Source: Bradyrhizobium sp. RD5-C2 (lineage in GTDB: Bacteria > Pseudomonadota > Alphaproteobacteria > Rhizobiales > Xanthobacteraceae). Taken from it: a stretch of DNA of 64,000 nucleotides. Shown here one piece after another: positions 42,316-51,792 of this stretch. Made by a program: the position numbers and the translations under genes. Location: the NCBI RefSeq assembly GCF_019972155.1, contig NZ_BOVL01000008.1:171380-235379 (forward strand). The letters run 5' to 3'. The notes under the pieces were generated by a model. The model was given only the letters and a program-made list of their open reading frames with translations, searched no databases and was not told the origin of the DNA. Each line of letters opens with the position of its first letter. The first letter of the stretch is position 1.

Positions 42316-42421
42316 GGTCTTTCAGGTGTTGGTGAAAAAGCTTGCCGGGGATGTAACGACCGGCGCGGCAAAGCGCAATCGGCTTGGCCACGCTATCCCG
42401 GCGATTCGGCCGAAACGACCG

Positions 42422-44923
42422 CTAATACAGCCCCCCGGTTCCCGGTCGCATGAAGAAGCCGCCATCGGGCTGCCCACCACTCTGCGACGGCTGCGGACCG
42501 GGTGCAGGGCCGCGGCCATCGGCATCGGCGACACCGATCACCGAGTAGTTGTCCGGCGGCGCGGTGCCCGGCTTGAAGGCTTCGAGGATGGTGTTGCCGC
42601 CATCGCCCGGGCCGGCGCGCATGCCGGTCTTGGCGTCGACGCGGATCAGCTTGATGCCGGCCGGCACCTTGAACGGGGTCGGCGGCTTGTCGGCGAGCGC
42701 AAGCTTGAGGAAGTCGCGCGCGATGGGAGCTGCCACGTGACCGCCGGTGGCGGTGCGGCCGAGATTGCGCGGCTTGTCGTAGCCCATGTAGACGCCGACC
42801 GCGAGATCCGGCGAGAAGCCGACGAACCAGACGTCCTTCTCGTCGTTGGTGGTGCCGGTCTTGCCGGCGATCGGCTTGCCGACCTCCTTGACGACGGTCG
42901 CGGTGCCGCGCTGGACCACGCCTTCCATCATCTCGGTGATCTGATAGGCGGTCATCGGATCGAGCACCTGCTCGCGGCGGTCGACGAGCTGCGGTTCCGG
43001 CTGGCTCTTCCAGCCGCCCGGCGCGTCGCAGCCGCGGCATTCGCGGCTGTCGTGCTTGAAGATGGTGTGGCCGTAGCGATCCTGGATGCGATCGATCAGC
43101 GTCGGCTTCACGCGACGGCCGCCATTGGCGAACATCGAATACGCCGTGACCATACGCATCACCGTCGTTTCGCCGGCACCCAGCGCATACGACAGATAGT
43201 TCGGCAGTTCGTCATAGACGCCGAAGCGTTTGGCGTACTCGCCGACTAGCGGCATGCCGATGTCCTGCGCGAGCCGCACCGTCACGGTGTTGAGCGAGCG
43301 CTGCAACGCGTTGCGCAGCGTGGTCGGGCCGTAATACTTGCCGGACGAATAATTCTCCGGACGCCACACGCCGGCGCCCTGCCCCTGATCGATCTCGATC
43401 GGCGCATCGATCACGGTGGTCGACGGCGTATAACCATTGTCCAGCGCCGACGAGTACACGATCGGCTTGAACGACGATCCGGGCTGCCGGTAGGCCTGCG
43501 TCGCACGGTTGAACTGGCTCTGGTCGAACGAGAAGCCGCCGACCATCGCGAGCACGCGGCCGGTCCACGGATCCATCGCCACCATTGCGCCGGAGACTTC
43601 AGGCAATTGCCGCAGGCGATACTGGCCCTCGACCGCACTGCCGTCCTTGGTCACCAGCGGGTCGGCATAGATCACGTCGCCCGGCTGCAGCACCTGCGAA
43701 ACCGCCGTCGGCGCCTTGCCCTTGCTCTTCGCCCAGCGCACGCCGTCCATCGTGATGATGCCGGTCTGCCGTTCCTTGCTGACCGCGCCGCCGAGCTCGC
43801 GGCCCGGCTGGAAGCCGATCCGCGCCGACTGATCACTGGTCTCGAGCACGACTGCCATCCGCCACGGCGAGATGTCGGAGAGCGATTTGACGTCGGCCAG
43901 CTTGACGCCCCAGTCGCCGGAGACGTCGAGCTTGTGCACCGCCCCGCGCCAGCCCTGCGCCTCATCGTAATTGACGAGGCCGGCGACCATGGTCTTGCGC
44001 GCCATCACCTGGATCTTGGGATCCAGCGTGGTGCGGACCGACAGGCCGCCCTCATAGAGCTTCTTTTCGCCGTAGCGCTCGAAGATGTCGCGGCGGACTT
44101 CCTCGGCGAAATATTCGCCGGCGAAGATGTGCGCGCCGTTCGAGCGACTGGTGACGTTGAGCGGGTCCTTGCGCGCCTTGTCGGCGTCGGCCTGCTTGAT
44201 CCAGCCGTTCTCCAGCAGGCGGTCGATCACATAGTTGCGGCGCTCGATCGCACGGTCACGGTTGCGCACCGGATGCAGCGCGGCCGGCGCCTTCGGCAGC
44301 GAGGCCAGATAGGACGCCTCCGCGATCGTCAGCTCATTGACCGACTTGTCGAAGTAAACCAGCGACGCGGCCGCAATGCCGTAGGCGCCGAGCCCGAGAT
44401 AGATTTCGTTCAGGTAGAGCTCGAGGATGCGATCCTTGGAATAGGCGCGCTCGATGCGCATCGCCAGCAAGGCTTCCTTGATCTTGCGCGCGAACGAGAC
44501 CTCGTTGGTCAGCAGGAAGTTCTTGGCGACCTGCTGGGTGATCGTCGAGGCACCCTGCGGGCGGCGGTTGGAGCCGTAGTTCTGCGCGTAGACGATCGCA
44601 GCGCGCGCCATGCCCTGATAGTCGATGCCGCCATGCTCGTAGAAGTTCTTGTCTTCGGCAGCGAGGAACGCGTTGATCACGAGCTTCGGCACCGCCTGGA
44701 TCGGCAGATAGAGCCGGCGCTCCTTCGAGTACTCGCCGAGCAGCGCGCCGTCGGCGGCGTGCACGCGGGTCATCACCGGCGGCTCGTAGTCCTGGAGCTG
44801 CGAATAGTCGGGCAGATCCTTGGAGAAATGCCAGATGGCGCCGGCGACGGCGGCGACACCGACCAGGAACACGACCGTTCCGGCGGCGAACAAGAAACCC
44901 ATGAACCGCACGAGCAGGCGCAT
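42422..44923 (-). CDS. mrcA: Penicillin-binding protein 1A (bifunctional peptidoglycan synthase)
   Basis: An 833-residue class A PBP that polymerises and cross-links murein in the periplasm. It has an N-terminal membrane helix (FLFAAGTVVFLVGVAAVAGA), then the GT51 transglycosylase domain with FLAAEDKNFYEHGGID, RPQGASTITQQVAKN and RIERAYSKDRILELYLNEIY. An OB-like linker follows. The transpeptidase domain has the SxxK serine in RQPGSSFKPIVY and the KTGTTND triad. The tail is Pro/Gly-rich. It lies between amiC and prfB, all on the minus strand, an order common in Rhizobiales. Confidence 0.96.
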   Translation of the reverse strand: MRLLVRFMGFLFAAGTVVFLVGVAAVAGAIWHFSKDLPDYSQLQDYEPPVMTRVHAADGALLGEYSKERRLYLPIQAVPKLVINAFLAAEDKNFYEHGGIDYQGMARAAIVYAQNYGSNRRPQGASTITQQVAKNFLLTNEVSFARKIKEALLAMRIERAYSKDRILELYLNEIYLGLGAYGIAAASLVYFDKSVNELTIAEASYLASLPKAPAALHPVRNRDRAIERRNYVIDRLLENGWIKQADADKARKDPLNVTSRSNGAHIFAGEYFAEEVRRDIFERYGEKKLYEGGLSVRTTLDPKIQVMARKTMVAGLVNYDEAQGWRGAVHKLDVSGDWGVKLADVKSLSDISPWRMAVVLETSDQSARIGFQPGRELGGAVSKERQTGIITMDGVRWAKSKGKAPTAVSQVLQPGDVIYADPLVTKDGSAVEGQYRLRQLPEVSGAMVAMDPWTGRVLAMVGGFSFDQSQFNRATQAYRQPGSSFKPIVYSSALDNGYTPSTTVIDAPIEIDQGQGAGVWRPENYSSGKYYGPTTLRNALQRSLNTVTVRLAQDIGMPLVGEYAKRFGVYDELPNYLSYALGAGETTVMRMVTAYSMFANGGRRVKPTLIDRIQDRYGHTIFKHDSRECRGCDAPGGWKSQPEPQLVDRREQVLDPMTAYQITEMMEGVVQRGTATVVKEVGKPIAGKTGTTNDEKDVWFVGFSPDLAVGVYMGYDKPRNLGRTATGGHVAAPIARDFLKLALADKPPTPFKVPAGIKLIRVDAKTGMRAGPGDGGNTILEAFKPGTAPPDNYSVIGVADADGRGPAPGPQPSQSGGQPDGGFFMRPGTGGLY

Positions 44924-45204
44924 TATCGACGTTCCGTTCCTACCCTCCGGCGCTCAATCGTCAGAAGCGCCTGTCCAAAAGTGCGAAGCCTCACATAACG
45001 GAGGCCTTTACATCGTCGAGGCCTTTGCATTGAGGCCTTACTTCAAAGCCTTGGCCCAGCGAGCCGCCTTGCGCACGCGAATAAACAAAAGCCGCCGGAC
45101 AATATGGTCGATTCTGCGGACCTGCGGTCCCTTGTCTATAGCGTCGCCGCTGTGGCCAAACTAGGGCTTCCGGGCCACGGCCCGGGCTTTTCAGACGGCC
45201 AATT

Positions 45205-46524
45205 TCACTTTGCAGGTCCGGCGGTTGCCAGCCGTTTGGCGAAGAACGCGTCGATCGCCTGGACCATCGATCCGACGGCCTTGTTGCGCCAGTTCTCGGA
45301 GATCAGATGCTCGAGGTCGCCCTTGTTGGAGACATAGCCTATCTCGACCAGAACCGACGGCACGTCGGGCGCCTTCAGCACCCGGAAGCCGGCCGATTTC
45401 AGCGGATGCTTGTGCATCCGCACCGTGGACTTCATCTCGTCCATCAGCAGGCGGGCGAAGCGGTTGGAGAAGGTCTTGGTCTCGCGTTGCGCGAGGTCGA
45501 TCAGGATGTCGGCGACCTCGGTCGGCTCGTCGGTCAGGTTCACGCCGGCGATCGCGTCGGCCTTGTTTTCCGCTTCCGCCAGCCGTTCGGCCTCGGCGTC
45601 GGAAGCCTTGTCCGACACGGTGTAGATCGTGGCGCCCTGGGCGTCGCCCTCGCGGCGCGGCAAGGCATCGGCATGGATCGAGACAAACAGTGCCGCGGAT
45701 TGCGAGCGGGCGATCTTCACCCGGTCGTTGAGCGGGATGAAGGTGTCGTCAGACCGGGTCATGACCACGCGATATTTGCCCGACTTCTCGATCCGATCGC
45801 GCAAAGCGAGGCCAAAGCCCAGCACCAGGCTCTTCTCGGTCTGGTCGCCGGACTGGGTGCCGTTGTCGATGCCGCCGTGCCCGGGATCGATCACGATCAG
45901 CGGACGCGAGTCGGTGGTCGCAACCGGCGGCAATGCCGCCGTGGTGACGGCGGGGATGCTTGCCGTGTTGCCTTCGGAGATCGCGGGCTTCAATTCGGGC
46001 CGGCTCTCCGGCGCGAGCGACTGCACGAAGCTGGTGCGATCGACCTGCTCGAAGTCGAGCACCAGCCGCGGCGGCTGGCCATTGGCGGCATCGAGCACAT
46101 AGGAATTGGCGATCTTCACCGGGCCGGTCATGTCGAACACGATTCTGGAGCCGCCGGGCATCACGAGGCCATAGCGGAACGCCTTCACCAATCCCCGCGC
46201 CGCCGCGCCGGTGCCGGCAGCAAGCTGGAAACTGACCTGCGGGATATCGACCACGACACGGTAGGGGTCGGCCAACGGGAAAGCCCGAAACTCGATCTTG
46301 CGGTCGAGATCGAGGATGAATCGGGTCTGCTTGTCGTCGCCGGCGAGCCTGGCGCCGGATGCGACCGGGAAATTCGGAGCGTTGGCGGCAGAAGCAGTGG
46401 CGGCCGGCTGGCCGTCCTTTGGTCCCTCGGCCGCGCTCGGGGCGCTGGCCACGGCAAGCGCCAATGCTGCAGCGCACAACAGCCCGCATCCCAAGAAAAC
46501 AAGGTGTTTTGCGCGGTTCTCCAC
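45205..46524 (-). CDS. amiC: N-acetylmuramoyl-L-alanine amidase, AmiC type
   Basis: A 439-residue periplasmic amidase that removes stem peptides from murein, mainly at septation. A signal peptide (HLVFLGCGLLCAAALALAVA) is followed by an AMIN domain (residues 50-165, with TRFILDLDRKIEFRAF and VDIPQVSFQL) that targets septal murein. Then comes the Amidase_3 zinc domain: VIDPGHGGIDNGTQ, SIHADALP and the late VLVEIGYVSN, carrying the His and Glu ligands. The start codon is GTG, with GGGAGG about 10 bases upstream. It precedes mrcA and is divergent from rne. Confidence 0.94.
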   Translation of the reverse strand: MENRAKHLVFLGCGLLCAAALALAVASAPSAAEGPKDGQPAATASAANAPNFPVASGARLAGDDKQTRFILDLDRKIEFRAFPLADPYRVVVDIPQVSFQLAAGTGAAARGLVKAFRYGLVMPGGSRIVFDMTGPVKIANSYVLDAANGQPPRLVLDFEQVDRTSFVQSLAPESRPELKPAISEGNTASIPAVTTAALPPVATTDSRPLIVIDPGHGGIDNGTQSGDQTEKSLVLGFGLALRDRIEKSGKYRVVMTRSDDTFIPLNDRVKIARSQSAALFVSIHADALPRREGDAQGATIYTVSDKASDAEAERLAEAENKADAIAGVNLTDEPTEVADILIDLAQRETKTFSNRFARLLMDEMKSTVRMHKHPLKSAGFRVLKAPDVPSVLVEIGYVSNKGDLEHLISENWRNKAVGSMVQAIDAFFAKRLATAGPAK

Positions 46525-47230
46525 CCGATTCGGAGCCTCCCAGCTGCTTCTTACCGCATTAGAACCGCACGGTTAATCGCAGGCTAATGACGCGCCGGTG
46601 AAAAGAACCGAGTGTTGCGGCGGCGTGACGCTTCCCTTGCACGCGACGGGCAATCCACGTATGTACGGAGTTGCTGACGGCTAGTACTCCCGGTTGTGTC
46701 ACGTTCAGCCTCTTGGTGCAGCGGTGGAACCTTCCAAGTCGAAGATCCCGCCGTGTTTTTCCGGTCCCTCCCCAGCCAGCGCCGCGCGCGGCTGACACGG
46801 AGAGGCGGATTCAAGCCCGAGCGGCGTCCGGTCCCAGACACACTCCCTCGCCAGAGGGACGGTTTGAGACACGGCGTAACCGATTATCCGGCCCCTTGGG
46901 GCCTCGATATGCGATGGCCGGCAGGTGCTTCGGCGCCAGGCGGGGCCTTCAGCAAAAGATACGGCGGTCAATTTCGCCGCCAACATGTTTAGACGGGCCG
47001 ACGCTTAATGCGCCAGACTGCATTGCCGACCAGGATCCCCCCAATGATCGCGCTGACGCGAGGTGAAAACTTCGCCCGTCGCATCATCCCGGTGGGTTCC
47101 CGTCCGGCGCTGCGCCGCGAGACGCGTTTTGGCCTTCCCCTCACCCCCGAATCAGGTGGACCGTCGCGTCACCGGGCGGCGCAGTTTGCGCGCGCCTTGA
47201 TCCGCGCCCGCCGCCGTCAAGAGCCCCAAA
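46525..47230. other. Long divergent region and probable rne 5' leader
   Basis: About 700 bases between amiC and rne without a credible gene. It contains two perfect small hairpins, TCCCTC-GCCA-GAGGGA (46844-46859) and GGCCCCTTGGGGCC (46890-46903). Long structured leaders are usual for RNase E genes, where the enzyme cuts its own message to limit its level. No tRNA, riboswitch or clear promoter was identified. Confidence 0.45.
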
Positions 47231-50200
47231 ATGCCCAACAAGATGTTGATCGATGCCACCCACCCGGAAGAGACCCGGGTCGTCGTGGTCCGCGGCAATC
47301 GCGTCGAAGAGTTTGATTTCGAGACCGCCCAGCGCAAACAACTGCGCGGCAACATTTACCTCGCCAAGGTCACGCGCGTAGAGCCGTCGCTGCAGGCTGC
47401 CTTCATCGAGTATGGCGGCAACCGACACGGCTTCCTGGCCTTCAGCGAAATCCATCCCGACTACTACCAGATCCCGGTCGCCGACCGTCAGGCGCTGATC
47501 GAAGCCGACGAGCGCGCCCATCGCGAGGCCGAGGAAGAGCACGAGAACCGCGGCCATCGCCGCCGGTCGCGCCATCGCAATGCCCGCCGCCGCGGCCATG
47601 GCGACCGTGTCCAGAGCGAGGTGATCGAGGGCGCGGGCGACGCGCAGGCGCAGCCGGCAGCCGAGGCTCACGAACATTCTGTCGATACGGGGCATCATGA
47701 ACATGATGCCGGGCATCACGAGCACGGCGTGGTCGCCCATGAGGGTCACGAGCATGATGCGCATGATCATGCGCATCACGACGACCATCACCACGAGCAT
47801 GAGCATGAGCATCACCATGACCATGGTCACGACGATCATGGCCACGATGATCACGATCATCACCACGACCATGATCATGCGCACGATCACGACCACGCCC
47901 CCGTCGTGAGCGAGGCGCCGGCCGCCGACGCGCCGTCCGATCCCGTTGTCGCGGTGGTCGAGGCCTCCGTTGCGTCAGCCGCGCCGGAATTCGTCGAGAC
48001 CGCCGAGGTCAATCATGAGCCCGAGCGGGCCCGTGAGGAACAGGTCGCGGAAAACGCCGCGCATGCCGACGACGCGCCGCATGGGGCTGCCGACGAAGTC
48101 CACGCCGCCGCCGATGAGCACGGCGTCGCCGACTACGCAACGCCTGCGGACGGAGCCGCGGCCGAGGCCCGGCATGGCGACGATGCTGGCGAAGACGATG
48201 ACGAGGATGACGGCGAGGAAGGCGAGGAAGAGGATGTCGTCGAGTCCGTCGGCGGCGACGATGTGCTCGAGGAGGTTCCGGAGCGCGCGTTCCGCCCCCG
48301 TCGCCAGTACAAGATCCAAGAAGTGATCAAGCGCCGGCAGGTGATGCTGGTGCAGGTCGTCAAGGAAGAGCGCGGCAACAAGGGCGCCGCGCTGACCACC
48401 TATCTCTCGCTCGCCGGCCGCTACGCCGTGCTGATGCCCAACACCGCGCGTGGCGGCGGCATCAGCCGCAAGATCACCTCGGCCCAGGACCGCTCGCGGT
48501 TGAAGGAAGTGGTGCAGGACCTCGACGTGCCCGAGGGCATGGGGATCATCCTGCGCACCGCCGGCGCCTCCCGCAGCAAGCCGGAGATCAAGCGCGACTT
48601 CGAGTACCTGATCCGGATGTGGGAGACGGTGCGCGACCTGACCTTGAAGTCGCAGGCGCCGACCCTGGTCTACGAGGAAGGCTCGTTGATCAAGCGCTCG
48701 CTGCGCGACCTCTACAACAAGGAAATCGACGAGATCCAGGTGGCGGGCGAAGCCGGCTACCGCGAAGCACGCGACTTCATGAAGATGTTGATGCCGGCCA
48801 ACGTGCGCGCGGTGAAGCAATATCGCGACGGCCAGCCGCTGTTCTCGCGCATGGGCGTCGAAAGCCAGCTCGACGCGATGTTCTCGCCGACCGTGCAATT
48901 ACGCTCCGGCGGCTACATCGTCATCAACCAGACCGAGGCGCTGGTCTCGATCGACGTCAACTCGGGCCGCGCCACGCGCGAGCACCATATCGAGGACACC
49001 GCGCTCAAGACCAATCTGGAAGCCGCGGAAGAAGTCGCGCGTCAATTGCGTCTGCGCGATCTCGCGGGCCTGATCGTCATCGACTTCATCGACATGGACG
49101 AGAAGCGCAACAACCGTGCGGTCGAGCGCAAGCTGTCCGACTGTCTGCGCCAGGACCGTGCCCGGATCCAGGTCGGCCGCATCTCGCATTTCGGCCTCCT
49201 GGAAATGTCGCGCCAGCGCATCCGCGCCAGCGTGCTGGAGAGCTCGACCGAGCCCTGCCCGCAATGCGGCGGCAGCGGTCACGTCCGTTCGGTCTCGTCG
49301 GTGGCGCTGCAGCTGCTGCGCGGCATCGAGGAAATCCTGATGAAGGGCGCGACCCACAATCTGGTGGTCCGCACCCGCACCGACGTCGCGCTCTACGTGC
49401 TCAATCACAAGCGCGGCCATCTGCGCGACCTCGAGGACTCCTTCCGCGTCTCGCTGTCGATCGTCGCCGACGCCACGGTGCACGGCCAGCAATCCTACAT
49501 CATCGATCGCGGCGAACAGGTGCATACGCTCGAAGCCGCCAAGGCGCTGCTTGCTGCACAAGCTGCCGCTGCGCCGGCGCAGGCCGATGAGCCGGATGAC
49601 GAGGAAGAACTGTTCGAATACGAGGCCGAGATCGAGACCGACGAGACCGAAGGCCTCGCCGACGACCGGGCGGCCGGCGAGGAATCGGGCGCCGCTGAGG
49701 GCGACAGCGACGGCCAGCGCCGCAAGCGCCGCCGCCGGCGTCGCGGCCGTGGTGGCGCCAACGAGCCGCGTGATGGCGCTCCGCAGCCGCGCGAGGACGG
49801 CGATCTGATGCATGTCATGCCCGATGGCACCGAGGCGGTTGCCGCCACGGATGCCGAAGGCGACGAGGATGAAGGCGGCGAAGCGCAGGGCGCGGCCGGC
49901 GACGACCAGGCCGGCAACGGCGATCGGCGTCCGCGACGCCGCGGACGTCGTGGCGGCCGCCGGCGGCGCGGCACTGGCGGACCGGAAGACGGTCTCGCCG
50001 GATCGATCTCCGATGAGTTGAGCCCCGCGGCGGCCCCCGAGGCCACCGATGCGGTCGCCGATTTCGACAGCCACGATGCGGAGCCGGCCCCCTCGCTCGC
50101 GCAGCCCGAGCTGTTTGCCCCGCCGACGGAATGGCAGCCGATCGAGGCCGCACCGGTTGAGGCGATTGCAGCACCCGAGCCCGAGCCTGTCGCGGCGCCT

Positions 50201-50440
50201 GCCGCCGAGGACACGGCGGACGCCGATCGCGCGCAGCGCCGCCGCTCGACTGTGCGTGAAAAGGTCAGCTTCGCGTCGAGCCCGCAGCCCGAGGCCGCGG
50301 CACTGGCTCAGAGCCCGGCGGAGGAACCTGCCCCTGAACCCGCAGCCGCTGCCCCGCAGTCCGCACCGGACGCCGCCACGGCCGAGGCTCCGGCCCGCAA
50401 GGGCTGGTGGTCGCGCCGCTTCGGCGGCGGCGGCAACTAG
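47231..50440 (+). CDS. rne: Ribonuclease E, with His-rich insertion in the S1 domain
   Basis: A 1069-residue endoribonuclease that starts mRNA decay and processes rRNA. The S1 domain begins near residue 38 (LRGNIYLAKVTRVEPSLQAA) and is interrupted by a long insertion, about residues 95-355, before resuming near VMLVQVVKEERGNKG. The insertion includes residues 147-222 with about 36 histidines among Asp, Glu and Gly, then an acidic stretch. The catalytic core follows: DVNSGRATREHHIEDTALKT and FIDMDEKRNNRAVE for the DNase-I-like Mg site, and CPQCGGSGH as the Zn-link. The C-terminal third is disordered, with Arg-rich patches that should bind RNA and a degradosome anchor. A terminator follows. Confidence 0.95.
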   Translation: MPNKMLIDATHPEETRVVVVRGNRVEEFDFETAQRKQLRGNIYLAKVTRVEPSLQAAFIEYGGNRHGFLAFSEIHPDYYQIPVADRQALIEADERAHREAEEEHENRGHRRRSRHRNARRRGHGDRVQSEVIEGAGDAQAQPAAEAHEHSVDTGHHEHDAGHHEHGVVAHEGHEHDAHDHAHHDDHHHEHEHEHHHDHGHDDHGHDDHDHHHDHDHAHDHDHAPVVSEAPAADAPSDPVVAVVEASVASAAPEFVETAEVNHEPERAREEQVAENAAHADDAPHGAADEVHAAADEHGVADYATPADGAAAEARHGDDAGEDDDEDDGEEGEEEDVVESVGGDDVLEEVPERAFRPRRQYKIQEVIKRRQVMLVQVVKEERGNKGAALTTYLSLAGRYAVLMPNTARGGGISRKITSAQDRSRLKEVVQDLDVPEGMGIILRTAGASRSKPEIKRDFEYLIRMWETVRDLTLKSQAPTLVYEEGSLIKRSLRDLYNKEIDEIQVAGEAGYREARDFMKMLMPANVRAVKQYRDGQPLFSRMGVESQLDAMFSPTVQLRSGGYIVINQTEALVSIDVNSGRATREHHIEDTALKTNLEAAEEVARQLRLRDLAGLIVIDFIDMDEKRNNRAVERKLSDCLRQDRARIQVGRISHFGLLEMSRQRIRASVLESSTEPCPQCGGSGHVRSVSSVALQLLRGIEEILMKGATHNLVVRTRTDVALYVLNHKRGHLRDLEDSFRVSLSIVADATVHGQQSYIIDRGEQVHTLEAAKALLAAQAAAAPAQADEPDDEEELFEYEAEIETDETEGLADDRAAGEESGAAEGDSDGQRRKRRRRRRGRGGANEPRDGAPQPREDGDLMHVMPDGTEAVAATDAEGDEDEGGEAQGAAGDDQAGNGDRRPRRRGRRGGRRRRGTGGPEDGLAGSISDELSPAAAPEATDAVADFDSHDAEPAPSLAQPELFAPPTEWQPIEAAPVEAIAAPEPEPVAAPAAEDTADADRAQRRRSTVREKVSFASSPQPEAAALAQSPAEEPAPEPAAAAPQSAPDAATAEAPARKGWWSRRFGGGGN
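47670..47900. repeat. Simple-sequence tract encoding the His-rich stretch
   Basis: Irregular CAT/CAC-GAN triplet repeats (for example ATGATCACGATCATCACC) within rne. The bias towards A and T here contrasts with the GC-rich flanks. Confidence 0.7.
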
Positions 50441-50458
50441 CGCCACCTGAAAGTCAAA

Positions 50459-50485
50459 ACGCCCGGTTCACGCCGGGCGTTTTTA
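50459..50485 (+). terminator. Intrinsic terminator after rne
   Basis: ACGCCCGG (50459-50466), loop TTCACG, CCGGGCGT (50473-50480), then TTTTATT. It lies 19 bases beyond the rne stop. Confidence 0.9.
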
Positions 50486-50546
50486 TTGGACAGGCCATCC
50501 GTTCGTCAGACGCCGGCGTGACGGAGCCTGACGGAGACGGATCCCG

Positions 50547-51779
50547 ATGCAAAGCGCGATCGTTCTTGGCGGCGGCATGGTGGGCGTCAGCACGGCGCTA
50601 CACCTGCGACGCCGCGGCTGGTCGGTGACGCTCGTCGATCGCAAGGAACCGGGCCGCGAGACCAGCTACGGCAATGCCGGCATCATCCAGAGCGAGGCGG
50701 TGCGGCCCTATCCGATGCCGCGCGATCCGGCAACGCTCGCCAGGATCGCGATGGGACGCACCAACGACGTGCGCTACCGTCTGGCGTCGTTGCCCGGGCA
50801 CGCCGGTCCGCTGCTGCGTTACTGGTGGAACTCGACGCCCGAGCGGCACCGCGAAGCCACCATCGCCTGGGCGCGCCTGATCGCCTACGCCACGGCAGAG
50901 CATGACACGCTGATCCGCGATGCGCATGCCGACAATCTGATCCGCCGCGCCGGCTATCGCCTGCTGCATCGCGACCCGGCGGCACTGGAGCAGGCGATCG
51001 CAGTCGCCGAAGAGAACCAGCGTGACTTCGGCGTGCAGTTTCGCGTGCTTGACGGCAGCGAGCTCGCCAAAGCCGAGCCCTTGCTGCGCGACGACTTGCC
51101 CGGCGCCATTCACTGGCTTGGGCCGTGGACCGTGTCGGACCCCGGCGGCCTCGTCTCGGCCTATGCCGGATTGTTCGAGCGTCTCGGTGGCACGCTGCTG
51201 CGCGGCGACGCGCAGACGCTGACCGAGACCACAACCGGCTGGTCGGTCGACACCACCGGCGGCCGGATCGATGCCGCCCACATCGTGATCACGCTCGGGC
51301 CATGGTCACCGCAATTGCTGCGCAAATTCGGCTACCGGATCCCGCTGGTACGCAAGCGCGGCTACCATATGCATTACCAGGGCGGTCGCTCGCTCGACCT
51401 GCCGCTGGTCGACACCGCGAATGGCTATGCGATGGCGCCGATGGCCAAGGGGATCCGCATCACGACCGGCGCGGAGCTGACCAGCCCCGATGCGCCGGCG
51501 ACGCCGATCCAGCTTGGCCATGCCGAAGCGGCCGCACGCGAGCTGATCGAGATCGGCAGCCGTGTCGAGCCCGAGCCCTGGTTCGGCACCCGCCCCTGCA
51601 CCACCGACATGCTGCCGGTGCTCGGGCCGGCGCCGCGCCATCGCGGGCTGTGGGTGAATTTCGGTCACGGCCATCAGGGCTTTACGCTCGGCCCGGCGAC
51701 AGCACGGGTGCTGGCCGAAACGATGAACGGCGAGGCATCCTCGGTGGACACCTCGCCGTATCGGCTGGATCGCTTCTGA
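50547..51779 (+). CDS. FAD-dependent D-amino-acid dehydrogenase-like oxidoreductase
   Basis: A 410-residue DAO-family flavoenzyme. The dinucleotide-binding motif IVLGGGMVGVSTALHLRRRG is at the N-terminus, with an Asp at the end of strand 2 (LVDRKEPGRETSYGNAG). The region RKRGYHMHYQG and the C-terminal FGTRPCTTDMLPVLGPAPRH match DadA-type enzymes, which oxidise D-amino acids to keto acids and feed electrons to the respiratory chain. The precise substrate is not certain, since many paralogues act on other amines. The gene has its own start region after the rne terminator and runs convergent to dctA with a 13-base gap. Confidence 0.88.
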   Translation: MQSAIVLGGGMVGVSTALHLRRRGWSVTLVDRKEPGRETSYGNAGIIQSEAVRPYPMPRDPATLARIAMGRTNDVRYRLASLPGHAGPLLRYWWNSTPERHREATIAWARLIAYATAEHDTLIRDAHADNLIRRAGYRLLHRDPAALEQAIAVAEENQRDFGVQFRVLDGSELAKAEPLLRDDLPGAIHWLGPWTVSDPGGLVSAYAGLFERLGGTLLRGDAQTLTETTTGWSVDTTGGRIDAAHIVITLGPWSPQLLRKFGYRIPLVRKRGYHMHYQGGRSLDLPLVDTANGYAMAPMAKGIRITTGAELTSPDAPATPIQLGHAEAAARELIEIGSRVEPEPWFGTRPCTTDMLPVLGPAPRHRGLWVNFGHGHQGFTLGPATARVLAETMNGEASSVDTSPYRLDRF

Positions 51780-51792
51780 CGTCGAAAGAAGA

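Noticed and set aside
46671..47066. A 131-codon frame upstream of rne
   Set aside because: Arg/Pro-rich translation without motifs and no Shine-Dalgarno; it covers the hairpins of the probable leader.
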